DNA from: Podospora comata
Lineage: Eukaryota; Ascomycota; Sordariomycetes; Sordariales; Podosporaceae
Reading direction: 5' to 3'
Assembly: GCA_017354895.1 (NCBI GenBank)
Contig: CP071493.1
Coordinates: forward strand, 6,200,001-6,264,000
Length of the DNA: 64,000 nucleotides
The notes under the pieces were generated by a model. That model was not told the DNA's origin, searched no databases, and saw only the letters and a program-made list of their open reading frames with translations. This document shows, piece by piece, positions 34,096 through 47,491 of this stretch. Both the position numbers and the translations under genes were made by a program. Every line of letters starts with the position of its first letter. Within the stretch, counting starts at the first letter, position 1.

Positions 34096-35158
34096 ATGAC
34101 CTGCCTCACCAACCCCTTCCCCCATCCCCTCCGTGGCCTCCTCCTCGTCACCCTCTTGCTCCTCTCCACCGGCCTCGCCAACCTAATCCTGTGCCTGCTC
34201 CTCTTCGCCAAACTCCTCCTCCCTTCCTTCTTAGTCCACACCCTCTGCTCCTTCATCGCCGGCACGCTAGTCTACCGCTTCATCCAGCACATCTTCACTG
34301 CGATCAACAGCGCCGAAATCACCTTTTCCGGCGACACCCCCTTGCCACACGAGTCCGCCATCGTCATATCAAACCACGTCGCCTGGTCAGACTTTTACCT
34401 TGTCCAAGCTGCTGCTGATAAAGCAAACATGGGAGGCCACACGATATATTTTGCAAAGGCGGGGTTGAAGTGGGTTCCGTTCTTGGGTTAGGGATTATGG
34501 GGGATGGGTATGCCTACTGTTACGAGGGAGTGGACGAGGGATAAGAGGGAGTTGGAGAGGGTTTTCAGGGGGGTGAAGGAAGAAGGGTGGAAGACTTGTG
34601 AGGTTTCTTTGGGGGGAAAGTTGATGATGATGATGAGGGGCTAATGATATGTTTGTAGGGCTGGTATCCTTTTCGGAAGGGTCACGGTTTACACCGGAGA
34701 AATACCTCCAGTCACGGCTCTGGTGCAGGCAGAATAGCAAACCCCAACCAGAGTATCTGCTCTATCCGAGGACGAGGGGATTTATTGCTACGGTGCAGCA
34801 TTTGAGGAAGGCGCCGCATGTCAAGGCGGTGTATGATTTGACGTTGGCGTATCAGTGTGGGGAGGAGTTTCAAAAGGCGCCGACAATGTGGGAGACGATT
34901 GCAGTCCCGAAATTGAGTCTGACTAGGGAGCAAGGGGGGATGGGGTATCGATTTCATGTACATGTGAGGAGGTTCCCCATTGAGGAGTTGCCGGGGGATG
35001 CGGCCGGGCTGGCGAAGTGGTTGGAGCAGAGGTGGGTGGAGAAGGGGAGGTGGCTTGAGGCCAGGAGGTTGAGGTGGGCGAGTGTGGATGTGCTGAGGAA
35101 GACTGACGGGATTTTTGGGGGGATGGGGAGGGTGGTGGATGAGGACTCTCGAACGTGA
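34096..35158 (+). pseudogene. PlsC-family acyltransferase gene with an in-frame TAG
   Basis: Membrane-bound lysophospholipid (1-acylglycerol-3-phosphate-like) acyltransferase of the fungal Cst26/YDR018c type. Exons 34096-34597 and 34659-35158 would encode 333 codons. Visible are N-terminal hydrophobic segments, the catalytic NHVAWSDF (HX4D), FSEGSRFTPE, LYPRTRGFIATV and a C-terminal FPIEELPG with WLEQRWVEKG. At 34489-34491 the frame holds TAG where the family has Trp (WVPFLG, stop, GLWGMGMPTV). All conserved blocks continue on both sides in the same frame, so no intron explains it. It is one G-to-A change from TGG. A recent null allele, a sequence error or programmed read-through are the options; the first two are likelier. 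Confidence 0.8.
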
Positions 35159-38100
35159 GCGTGGGGAATTCTTGACTGTCCTGGATTATTGAAGGTGTTG
35201 GTTCACTTTTGATTGGTGTAGCCTACAAGCTGTATCATCACAACCATTGCTACCAGTTTGCAAGATGGACTGAGACCAGCTATGAGATGAGCATGTGAAC
35301 GTGGTGAATGTGATGATGGGGTGACTTGGGGTTCAACGAAGGTATGCTGTGGTACGGTACGTTATTGATTATGACGCCCCCAACTGCGAGCCCAACGTCC
35401 TTGAGCGGGGAAAACTGTCCGGTGAGCTATGCAATGGGAGATGTGATATGTCTTTTTGGATGGCATTAGGGCCCCTAGAGACCGTTGTGATCCAGCAACT
35501 CCCGGGAAACCTTTCCGTCTTGTGGTGGTCTGAAGCCTGACTACCGTGTGTCCATGGCTTTTCATTTGCCAGGACACGAAGCTGAAGTAATCGTCAAACG
35601 GGGAAGCCCAAAGTATACAGCAATCTTGAGACATTTATAGCATCCTGATGTCCCACAACAGCACCAAACAGCAAAGCTAACCAGATAGCTGATTCTGCTG
35701 TGAAAAAGGCCACCGGGACCACAGCTTTGCTTGGCCCAGTAGAGGTGACTAATAAGCAAGAAGAGCTTGGGGTGGGCATTCGAGGTATGGTGGCACTGCA
35801 GCTTCCAATAGCTGAAGTTGAGCAAACAGAAGTGGGGGATCAGTAGGGGAGGCCGTCGATGGGGATCAGATGTCTTGCTATTACTTACACAGGGTCTTCG
35901 CTTGTGGCTTGTCAGGTGTGTAACAGGTAGAGACAAGGGGAATCAAAGTTGTTTGAGTGTCTGACAAGCGTATGTGCAGCAACGCCTATCACCTTTTATC
36001 CCGCAATGATCGTCAAAGAGTGACGGTTAGTCGGGAAAGGGTCTGGAACCTTTGGCGTTGCGACAAAGCCCAGTCCGCTTAGGTTGTCCGCGGACCAACG
36101 ACGGGGAAGAGCCCAGTGCAAGCGGGCGATCGAGATCAGGGTTGAGGGGGAAGAGGGGTAAACTACGGGGAATAGGAGTCAATTGCACCGTCACGTGGTG
36201 GTGATTATTAGTAGTTGTGGAAGTTCTGCACTTCATTTTGAGCGACATTGAAAGAGGGCTGGTGGCGCTAAGGGATGTGCAGTCCTTTTGAAAAATCGAC
36301 TGTTCAGATGTCTGTCGTCATATCGTCGGAGACAGGGAGGCCAAAATAGAGGAAGAGATAGGAAGAAAAGGGGTCGGCTGAAGTCTCGAATCTCCAACGT
36401 CTTCCGGCAGAGCAAAGCCGTGACGACGGAACCGGGTGAGATCACCCATCCAATGCTCATAGACAGCCGAGTCGTCCCCAAAGTTTGACAGAGCCGTCTG
36501 TGCTGTGCTTGGGTAGCGACAATCCAAATTGAAAAGGCATCGAGCGGATGAGACCGTGGTGGGATGGACGAGAGGGCCCTTCGTATGCCATGTGTTGGGT
36601 TGCATTGTGTATGCAGACTCGTTCCACCGAGACACACCATCAAGCCGCCTCAATAGTATGATGGCAACGCAGCTCAATAGCCTCAGGAGGGGGACGCTGC
36701 AACAAAACGACGATGACTCTTGTTGCTTCTGCGGGCACCGCTGGAAACTCCGCATCAGACTATCACCCGGCGTGCTTGCATTGCTGCAGGGAAATGCCAC
36801 CCACAGGAGCGGTGACCGACCTCTCATCCCAACAATGCACTCAACTTTGCTGCTACATCAAGCATGCTGCATCAGCAGTGATAAGTTCTTGGCTCCAGAT
36901 CGGGATGCTCTCCAACCCCTCCCTACTGGCCATTGTGCGTCCCAAGACATTCCACCCTGAACTTCTTCGATTGGCAACGCGGAGGGGTCCGTCTGTGGGC
37001 TAACTTCGAGTTCGACACAGCTTGAGGAACGCCTATGAAGTCATCTGTGGATGCGTTTGTCTGAGGATCGAGCGATGATCGAGGCGGTCTAGATGGATTT
37101 CTGGGGAAAAAGGAGGGGTCTTCGGGTAGCAGAGCCAATCTAGAGGAGCAAGTGACGGGAGCTTGTTCAATCGGCCGAGATATGGTTATTGCCAGCGGGA
37201 ATGGTAAAGAAAGCAAGTCATGGGCTGGATAGACGTTGACTGGGTCTGATCCGGTGTCATTGGTTGTCTCGTGCGACTAAAAGTCATGCAGGATAAAGAG
37301 AATCAGCCAACGAGTGGCTTGATGGAGGGGGTGACGTTTGTTGTGATGGTAGATCTGTTTCCTCAACCGTGTCGTTTCTTTTGATCGGCCCACAGCAATT
37401 CGGCAAATACCCAGGAGAGGGTAATCAAAAACTGAGCGATGACATGTTGAACGTTTCAAAGACACAAGAAAACGATTTTCAGAACTCCGAGTCTGTCTGA
37501 AGTGCCCCCAATTGCTGACCACACGTGTGGCTAGTGCTCCTGTTGTGGTGGGAGATCTAGATCATGACCAAATCCACACTCGGGTTTGGGGGACTTTACC
37601 CCGCCAAGTGCCACACAGAGTGACCACTCCAATCCGACAGCCAGACCCTGGGCATGGAAAGCATGACAGCAAAAAGGGGTCGAGACAACCTGAAAAAACA
37701 GCCGTGTTATGGCTATCTTGAGCTCCTCCTTCAGACCACGGCAACGGGCTGAATTGGCATTGTTGTTTTGTTTCTTGAGACTGAAGCTGCCAAATTGTAG
37801 CACTACCTTGGTTCGCGGAACACCCGCTAGCACATAATTGGTACTGATACTGCCAGGGAACATCCTGGAAGCAGCAGCTGACGCACTGCTGATTGGACAA
37901 GACCGGCTTCTTCCCCGCTTTCAACGGTACCCCACGCATACGCAGGAAGAGCAAGAGAGCCAGTCAGTCCAACTCGCTTCGTCAGGAACTGCTTCTTTCC
38001 TATCTCTTGGAAAGAAGAGGGCAAGCAAAGCCGGTGACAAACATTCTGGATGGGGATAATCTGATAGAATGTCCTGAGCCACAGATTGAAGTGAGAAGCG

Positions 38101-39134
38101 AGTGGCACAGACAGACACCTGGTACCTAGACAGACCCAGACACAGACAGCACCGGTGCCGGACAGGTCGGTAAGGTTGCTGTTTTTTCGCTGACCACGCG
38201 CACCCATCAACTCGCCAATCACCCACAGACAAACCTGCCAAGGGCCAAGGAAACAAAGGACCCCCCCACTTAAACTTTGGCTGGGACAACAAAACCCACC
38301 TGAGCCCGAGTCAACGACGACGACACCTCTGGACAACACAGCCAGCACAGCCAGGCCGTATCCTTGCCGAGAGACTCCTCCCGCAGCTGTTTCGTGTCTT
38401 GCTGCCCGCCTTGTCTGAGAATTGTCGCGTCGAACCGAATCACAGCCCCGCGATCGAGTCGTTTTCCCGACAGTCCCTTGGGCCTGTGCCCACAGCAAAC
38501 CGTGAGCGAGGGCGTGCGAGCGGCGTGCGTGCTGTACGTGCTCTAGCTGCTATCGATAACGAGGTCCCGCGGTCGTTCTGCTCCACAGTTGCCCGCCCTA
38601 GAGCCGCCATTGAGCCCAGCCTGTCTTCTCGGGCAAAGCGAGTGGTTCTTTGCTGCTGTCCATGCCCCCAGAGTGAGCACTTCCAAGCCAGCGCGAAATA
38701 ACGACCACCTACTCCCAATCCACGGCGGCGATACCTTCACGTCAAGAACAGCATGTCTCAGGCTTGTGCTGGGTTCTAGCTTTTGGCATCTTGGGCCTCT
38801 ACTGCCCTGCTCTGGCCCCACCTGCGAGCATTTGGCTGCTCTCCAGTTACCAGCCACACGCCGAGAAACCTTCGACGACCAATTTCGCCGTCTGCTCGAC
38901 AGACAAACAACGTTCTTTGCCGGCCAGAAAAAGAGACAGGCTGCAACGGAAAGTCCCTCGATGCTCAACCTCCCAACCGCCAGGGGATACCCTTGAGTCC
39001 ATCCTCTCGCCTGTCGTATACATCTACATCCACCACCAGCCTTTCAGATTCACTTGTCGAGGGATATCACCCAGTCTACAATTGTCAATGTTGTCGAACG
39101 AATAAGGAGCCGCCAGAATAGCCACTTTACTGCA
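35159..39134. other. Gene-free region before rim15
   Basis: About 4 kb between the acyltransferase gene and rim15. I find no defensible coding sequence; short frames such as 36318-36827 and 35594-35779 (minus) lack motifs. The right part is presumably the rim15 promoter and long leader, with possible leader-intron acceptors (CTTTCAG near 39047). Confidence 0.5.
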
Positions 39135-42100
39135 ATGGAAGAAGAGCCTACCCCACCCAACATGCTGGCCCCGCCGGCCTTGAACTCGCTCCGGGCCGGC
39201 GGCATGGAGAGATCGTTCAGCGAGAACATTCGTGAGGAGAGAGAGGAGCTCCGAGAGGCTGCCGAGCAGACTCTCAATGTCCTTCTGGATCTTAACCTCA
39301 ATGGGACGATTCGATGGGTGAGCCCATCCTGGGTTGATGTGATTGGGACACCACCAGAATCCGTCATTGGAACACCAATTGCCGACCTTGTTGTCAGCGA
39401 AGACCCGACCATCTTCTCCAAGGTTGTGCAGGACATGAAAGACGATGACCGGCGCAGCCAGTTTATACGATTTGCTGTCAAGCTGGGGCCCATGGCAAAG
39501 CTTTACCCGGTCGAGATGATTGGAGAGCCTGCTGAGGAAATGCCCCTCCCTACTGTTGAGCTAGAGGCCCAGGGTATCATGGTGTATAGTGGTGCGTCTG
39601 AGGGAGAAAGCCATGTGAGTTGCATCAGATCAATGCCATTTCTCGACCCAGGCGCTAATGCTTTCTCTTCAGAGCATGTGGATGATCAGACCCTGGGTAG
39701 CCCCACGAGAGATCAAGATTGATTTACCACCGGTTATCGTTGATTCTCTCGGGTCCGGCGCTGAAGTGTTGGCGAGTTACCTGACCCAACTCGCAGAATC
39801 CGGACTTGACGACCCAGCCCTCCATCCCCCGCCCCTTCCGGTTCTTTGCCGAATTTGCGAACGTCAGATTTCCCCGTGGTGGTTTGAGAAGCACACAGAC
39901 CTCTGCTTGCAGGAACATCGAGCTGAGATGGATGTTCAGATGGCGCAAGAAAATCTGACCGAGCACAGGAGCGCGATTGTCAAGGTTCTCGACGCGTTAG
40001 GAGACACTCGACGAAGTCGCTCCTTGGTAGGGGAGCCATCGCCGCCATTGGCTGCTGAATACAAAGGGTTGCTTATTAGGGCGCCTACCTCGGCTACTTC
40101 TTCCCCGGGCACATCATCGCCAATCCTTGGCGCAGGTCGGTCGCGAGAACGATCGTCTGGATTTGGACATGCGCGAGCGCGGTCCTTCGCCGTGCGCAGG
40201 CCGCAGGTCCGGATTGTTGAGCTCTTACTGGATCTTTGCGATACAGCCATTGAAATCAGCACGCCGGCCATCAAGGAGTCGCCCCAGCCAGACGGTGAAA
40301 TTCGCACACAGTCCCCTCAGTCGGAAGGACATATCACGCAGGTTTTACAGTGGGAGACCCCAGGAACCAACACACTGGAACAGGAGCAGGGGCTGGCCCT
40401 GCTTTGCAGTGATACAGAAAAAGTAGCTCGGACCAAGGTGGAGGCCGTATTCCGTCACCGACGAATCTTGGAGTATGCCGAGCGAATTCGCGTCGAGTTT
40501 GCCATTATCGTTCAAAACTGTATCGATAAAGCCTTGCGTAGTGCGGCTAGGATTGTCTCTGGACATCCCCTTAGTGACACGACCGAGGATGAAGACGAGG
40601 CTGCCGTCATTGCACCATCTCGGGGGGAGGAGGATATCTTTGTGGGAAGTTTTGATGAGCACCCTTCTGGTTTGGCTTTGGCATTAGAAAATGCAGATAT
40701 TGATGAAGATCCTGAAAGACGGCGTTCGTCTGCTGTCCACTCTACGAGATCAAGCAGTCCCCGAGAGTGCCCAACGCCGCGATCTCACCGAGGTGCCACA
40801 GCCAACTTTTCGGGTGCGAATCAGTCTCGACGAGAATCAATGATTTTTGAGAGCGATGCGGGTGCGGACAGCGATGGAAGCTTGCGATCAGCATCCGTGG
40901 CCTCAAGGCCGCCGCCGCGGACAGACTCGCCCATGTCCGAGTTCAGTGATCTCCGCCGGCAGGCAAGTTCGCGACAACATCATCGCAAAAGCCTGATTCT
41001 CCCCGGAGCCGTGTCTCCGCGGCGGCAGGAATCGCCATCACGTATGGGTCCGCCGTCGTCCCCCCTTCGGATTCACAAGCCCCGTAACTTTCCCTTCTCC
41101 TCGGACGCTCTTGTGTCTCCTGAGGCGTCCCCGTTGCTCACACATAGCGAGTTCACTTCGCCGAGCGTTCCCCATCATGTTCACCACAGAAGACAATCCT
41201 CGGCTGCTGTCTCGGCATCCACCGGGGACTTGCCCCTGAGCATCAAACCGCCTGTATCGCCACGACTAGCGCCTCAAGCCAAGGCCGTGCCTCCATCGAT
41301 CAGAGACTTCGAGATCATCAAGCCCATCAGCAAAGGCGCGTTTGGTAGCGTCTATTTGTCCAAAAAGAAGTCGACAGGCGAGTACTTTGCCATCAAAGTA
41401 CTCAAGAAAGCTGACATGGTCGCCAAGAATCAGGTCACCAACGTTAAAGCGGAACGGGCCATCATGATGTGGCAAGGTGAAAGCGACTTTGTTGCCAAGC
41501 TATACTGGACCTTTTCGAGCAAAGACTACCTGTACCTCGTAATGGAGTACCTCAACGGAGGGGATTGTGCGGCACTCATCAAGATTCTGGGCGGTCTATC
41601 TGAGGAATGGGCAAAGAAGTATCTGGGCGAGGTTGTTCTCGGTGTTGAGCACTTGCACAGCCGCGGAATCGTTCACCGAGATCTCAAGCCTGATAACCTG
41701 CTGATTGATCAGAAGGGCCACCTGAAGTTGACCGACTTCGGTCTTTCACGGATGGGTTTGATTGGTAGGCAGAAGCGGGCACTGAACAGCGGCACTGATG
41801 CTGCCCCCGACTTGCTCAAGCAAGGACCGTTCGCTCGGTCGACATCCATCGCATCATCCAGGTCGACTTCCATGGACCTTCACGGCCGCAGCCACTCGCC
41901 TGGCTCCACGCCGCAAATGACTCCTAGCGATTGTGCCGTGAACCTAGGACCACCCTCCTACTTCAACCTTGGCACATTGTCGCAGGAACCACGTCGTGTG
42001 TCCACTCAGCGCAGCGACAGTGGCGGTAGTGAAGCACTGTCGCAGATGATTGGGAATCTATCTTTGGCTGATCCTCAAGTGAGCTACTCATCATCGGCCA

Positions 42101-45027
42101 TTCTTTCCCCTGCCGAGGGGAGTGAAGTTGAGCCTGGCGCATCCCCAGACTTTGCCTCCCTTTCCCACGTTACTTCACACAGCGGTCTCGAGTCCCACAG
42201 GGGCACTCCTCCGCAGCCATCAATGGCGCCGCCAAATTGGGCTCTGTTTGACCCCGAAGATACCACCCGCCGCTTCGTTGGCACTCCGGATTATCTTGCT
42301 CCGGAAACAATCAAAGGCGAACCTCAAGACGAAACCAGTGATTGGTGGTCCGTTGGATGCATCTTGTACGAGTTCCTCTACGGCATCCCGCCGTTCCACG
42401 CCAGTGAGGCCGAGCAGGTATTTGAGAACATTCTTGCCCGGAGAATGATGTTTCCTGAGATGGACCCGGAGATATCACCCGAGGCCAAAGATATCATCAA
42501 CAAGCTGCTTTGTATGGATCCCAGCCAACGCCTGGGTGCTAACAAGGACGATAAGTTCCAGAGCGGAGGCGAGGAAATCCGTAATCATCCTTGGTTCAAT
42601 GGTGTGAACTGGGACACGTTGCTTCAGGATGAGGCCGAGTTTGTGCCCCAGCCGGAAGACCCTGAGGATACCGAGTACTTTGACTCCCGTGGCGCCACGC
42701 TCCAGTCTTTTGTGGAAGAGATGGAGGATCAGAGCTCGCCCCCTCCCGGTGGCCCCCTTTCCGACAATTTTGATCGACCGCACGATGCCCTGTCTCGGGT
42801 TAGATCCCAGGTCAACTCCATGAAGCGTGGTTTGATGCCTCTGCACATTCCTCCGCACGTTAGAGACCACAAGAGTAGCCGGAGGCTCAGTGAACCTGTG
42901 GCCGCTGATGACTTTGGGAATTTCACTTTCAAGAACCTGCCTGTTCTCGAAAAGGCGAACAAGGATGTGATCCAGAAACTGCGCGCAGAAGCTCTCGCGG
43001 GCTCAAACAAACCCATCAGTCCCGGCGGAGCGAGCAACAATAGCATTACTTCTCCCGGAACAGGCCTTGAGGGTAGTCCCATCATTGCCAATCCGGTTCA
43101 GCGGACGCTATCCAATGCTAAAGCTACTCAACGGCCCCAGTCCCCCTCCGGTCTGAGCCACGCCAACTCGTCTCCCAGTCGTGCTTCCCAGCCTTCGTCG
43201 CCCCTATTGGTCTCTTTTGTGGCAGGCCAAGGCGAGAACAGACGCAAGGCCTCTGCGAACTCGAATACATCGCAGCCCTCAACAACGACAAGTTCGCTGC
43301 AGCCGGGAAATTTCTTCGATCTACCCCGCGTTCCGCCTAGTCTTCAGAAAGCGGCCACTAGTGTTGCTGCTTCCCCGTCCCCGGTAAAAAGTCGTGGGGG
43401 AGGGTTGCCTCCGCTGCCGCTCTCGTCACCGTCAAAGCCAATGCCGAATCACCTGATGTCTACTCCCAGGCACAGCGGAAGCTCCGTCGGCGGACGTTCC
43501 CGTTCGTTGACGGTGGGCTCGCAAGAAGGTAGCCCGGTGGCAGCAGATCTCTTCTTGGCGGCTGCTCATAAGAATCGTCGCAGCCAAGTATTTGACATGT
43601 CACCATCATCCTCGGATAACGAGGGCGACAAGGCCAATGCGCTGCTCAGAGTTCAACGACGGCGTCAAAGCTCGAGACGCATGTCATATATCGCGGCAAA
43701 TGAGGGCATTCCTATTTTCCGTGCTCTCGACGTTTTGATATGCGATGATCATCCCATCTCCCGCATGGTGATGGAAAAACTCCTGGAGAAGCTGCGGTGC
43801 CGTACCGTTGCCGTATCAACAGGTCCTGAGGCCATTCGATACGCCATGAGCGACATCAAGTTCGACATCATTTTCCTGGAGTTTAGGTTGCCGCAGATTA
43901 CAGGTTGGGACGTTGCCCGTATGATACGCGAGACCAAGCATGCAAACACCCATACTCCCATTGTTGCGATCACAGCCTACTTGAAGGACCTGAACGGGCC
44001 TTATCTCTTTGACTCGCTCATCGAGAAACCGATCAGCTCATCAAAGTTAACCGAGGTTCTTTGTTCGCTTTGTCAGTGGAAAGCGCCCATGCCCGGCCAG
44101 CTGGTCAACACAACTCAAACATCGTTGCCGTTGCCGCATCCTGTTCCTTCGGGTCTTCGACAACAGGAAACCTTTCGACTTGAGGACAGCCCCACCTCTA
44201 ATTCGTCTGGATATGCCAATCGTTCGAGCAGCAGCTTCCGGGAGGACTCAATCGCATCTAGTCTATATGGAGACTCGGAGTCCGTCATGACAGACGACAT
44301 TCCGGTTCTGATCAGCAGGAAAGCCACTGGTGACTGGGAAGAGGGCGGCGGACTTGGCATCTCAGGTGCCGAGGAGATATTGTCGGGCCAAGGCGAGTCG
44401 ATGAGGTCTCCCACGCTCCCTCATCTGGTGACTCAGCAATCAGCACCAAGCCAGATGGAACACTCGCCGCTCCAAAAGAAAGGACCGATGCCTCAGCGTT
44501 CCTTTGAGAAGTTAAAGGCGAGGCGCGAGTCGCTCGAAAAACGGAGGTTCGAGGGCAATGTTGATTCGGCTGATGACGAAGACGACGAGCTGGATGCTGG
44601 GGGGACTGGCCGTACCCCGGCCTCTCCATCTGCTAAACACTCGCGCGCTAAGCAACAGCTGCCCTCGTCCAAGCTTGGCATCGAGATGATGAGGGCAAAC
44701 AGCCACGACAGCATGCTAGAGCCTCAGACACAAGTAGCCACGCCAAATCATGAAGGTCAGCTTGAATTCCCCGAGAGTATCGCGCCGGAGATTGCCCCAA
44801 CTCCTATCACGCCGCTTTCCAAGGTGGTGGAGGATCTCAACGAGGGAGTAGAGACGCCACCGGCTGCTGAGGGGGAAAGCGTCGACAAGGCAGATATCGA
44901 CGTAGATGAGACTCCCCGTCCCAATTCGACCTTGGCATTCATGGCGTCCATTGACCAAGACCCGACTCCTCGCCCCCCTGCGCGGGTAACCGATAGAGAC
45001 AACGTCTTGCCTTTTTCTGGGATTTAG
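39135..45027 (+). CDS. rim15: Rim15-type PAS/receiver-domain protein kinase
   Basis: Large nutrient-signalling AGC-related kinase, downstream of TOR/PKA, acting through endosulfine-type substrates in quiescence. Exons 39135-39614 and 39673-45027 give 1944 residues. A PAS-like domain lies at about 30-110 (NGTIRWVSPSWVDVIGT). A zinc-binding CRICERQ with HTDLC lies near 218-238. The kinase starts near 707: GAFGSV (about 715), FAIKVLKK, HRDLKPDN (about 828), TDFG (about 847). A Ser-rich insert of about 180 residues separates TDFG from GTPDYLAPE (about 1030), as in the Rim15/Cek1 family. A receiver domain begins near 1515 (VLICDDHPIS), but has Glu in IIFLEFRLP where a phospho-acceptor Asp is normal. 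The first in-frame ATG is chosen; the frame is open upstream, so an extra N-terminal exon is possible. Confidence 0.92.
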
Positions 45028-47491
45028 ATTGCCGCTACAAGCCCCAACCACAAACACACACATACTCATAACACATACACGAACCCAAGATTTCCTTTCA
45101 TTGTCTTGTCAACATATCATCGCTCAATATTTCATTTTGAGTCAGCGCGGCGTTTTACTGGCGGGAAGGAAGCTTGATGGAAGCTGAAGACTGCATCACG
45201 AACCAACTCTTTGCTTTTGCTCTTTCATTTGTTATTTTTTTTTGGCATAGTGTGTACGAGTTGATTAGTCGAGCATCAAGAAGTGAAGTTGGGATGAGGA
45301 AGATGGTAGTGTTGTTTCAGATATGTGAATTTTTTTTTATTTTTTTTTATTTTCTTTTTTTTGCAAGTTGACTTAGGTACATGTGTTGCCCGAGAAGGAA
45401 GGAGGGATTGAACGTTGTATTGCACAGCAGATACATTCTGGAGTGTGATATTTTGGCGATGAAGATGGTTCGTTTGAACAAATTGATTTGAGATGAGTTG
45501 AGCTTTTGCGGGTTTTGTTGTGTGCTTCTTGAATATTGTATGTCGCATACCCCCCGTTTATTTGAGCGTGCTTTACAGAGTGATTTGTGGGATGATAGTA
45601 AGCACGCTTTTGCAGAGGATGTAACCTTTTGTGGAATTAGGCCACAGGGCTTGGGGGGTGAGAGTGATAATATAAGATACTAGATTACAAAGCGGCTGTT
45701 CTCATGATGGTGATATATCTGTGCACTGAGATGGCCTGTCCACGAGAAGCTGGCGAGTTAGTGTAGGGTTAAGACAGGAGGATAGGGGGCGCTCTCCTTG
45801 AGGGTTGGGTAGCGTGAGGTGAGCTGTGACTAGCCGGCCGGGCTTCTCCGTATGCGGCTCGGGGTTCTAGTGGCTTGCAGCAGCCGAGACATTTTTTGAC
45901 TGCAACACAACATGACATCACACAGGGCCTCTGCTGTGAAGTGTGTGCCGACTTCCGTTCGAAGTTTTTCCGCCTTTTCGTCTTCCCCACAGGCCAACAA
46001 CCATATATTATCCACCTTCTCGAAGTCCACCCACGTGTGTAAACTATTGGATCAGAATAGCCCCGAGGGTGCCCGCTGTTGAGTTTACGGAGGGTGGGGA
46101 TGTGACCCCGAACACATGCTGTACATTCGGCCGCATTCATGGGAGCTGGCGGACAGCATATTTCTGTGTCGCGTGCTCAACATCCGGATCAGCATTGCAC
46201 AGTCTGCCCTATGAGAACAACCTGAGTAGCACAGAAAGCCAAGCACAAACAAGCTCACTTGGCTGTATTGGCATCATTGGCATTGCATTGGCAAAGCATT
46301 GGCGACATTGCTTGTTGTTGTCTTGGGAGCTCTTGGGGGTGGCTTGACTGTGCTAGCTACGGGTTCAGTCCTAGGACCATCCTTGACCCCGCGAGCCCCC
46401 ACCAGTATCAAGAAGTGTCCACGTGCACGGGACTTGCCTCGACCGCCTCGAACACCACAGGAGCGCAGGCCGAGCAAGAGTCAGCAATATTCCATGCGAG
46501 TTTGTCTAAAGCTCTGACTCTTGGAGGCGAAGGTAGGGGCCGGTGCTTAGGCGAAGCTCGGTGGCAGACCAAAGCAGGCTCTTCAAAGGGTGCGGACCCC
46601 TGAATGGGAAGATTGGACGATGATGGCCTTGACTATCAGTTTCCAGCTGATCGGGCGGTAAAGACTGATAAAGATGGATCGAGTCACCGCCGAGAGAAGT
46701 GTTGGTGCCGCGGCCTGAAAGCAAAGCTTTTTGAAAGCTTTGGAGCTTCACATCAGTAGCGACTGGCAGCTGCCGCCCGGCTGCTCGTTGAAAAGCGGCC
46801 CACGCGACCACTTTCCGTATGGGGTAGAGCACAAAATATGGGGGGAGTGGCAAGGTGGCCGGCAGTCGAGCAAGTTGTAGAAATTGCTGAGAGGGCGATA
46901 CCACGCCTCCAAATTCACCAAGAAAGTGACCAAACGCCCCTCTCTTTAGACTCCATGGCGTTGTGCCACTGCCCGCTGCGTAGATTCCCGTGACAAGACA
47001 AACCCTGTCCTGCGGTAAGCTTCCTTTCGTGAGAAGAGAAAAAAAAAAACCACATCCCTACCCCTCCTCACATCGGCCATCGTCGCTACTGGCCCCGAGG
47101 GAGTGGACGTTTTATCCATCAAGACCCCTCTCCCGCCTCCCGTGCTCCAGCACACCTTCTCCTCTCCAAAGTACTCAACACCCGCACCTACCCACAGATT
47201 ACTTTACTTAAAAGGAAGTTGAAAACGTTTTGACCTTTTCCCCTTCTTCCCCTTCTTCCCCTCTTCCTTTCGGCAAGTCTCAACGAACGACTAGTGGACT
47301 AGCCGGGACACTGGTTCGGTTTTAAACTTTACCTTTTCTCCCCCTTCCCACTTCCCTTATTTTTTTCTTCTACACCCTCCCCTAAAACTACTCTTATTCT
47401 CGGTATCTCTTCCTTTTTATCACCAGCTCGAACCTGAGCATCTGGTTTGTTTGCCAAAGCGCGGGGGGATTTTTACGTACAGAATCGGCAG
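45028..47491. other. Intergenic region rim15 / MFS transporter
   Basis: Contains the rim15 3' region (T-rich runs near 45329-45362) and the transporter upstream region, which is pyrimidine-rich from 47220 to 47440, as is common in fungal leaders. CACGTG occurs at 46032 and 46420. No coding sequence is supported. Confidence 0.5.

Noticed and set aside
35594-35779. Short hydrophobic minus-strand frame (possible membrane segment)
   Set aside because: Starts with an ATG and has a hydrophobic stretch, but it is isolated, without upstream exon or family resemblance.
36318-36827. 169-codon minus-strand frame before rim15
   Set aside because: No recognisable domain; competing frames of similar size overlap it.
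46032-46425. Two CACGTG sites upstream of the phosphate-type transporter as Pho4/NUC-1 sites
   Set aside because: CACGTG occurs at several other places in the window (for example 309, 27836), about as often as expected, so two copies over 400 bp are not evidence of phosphate control.
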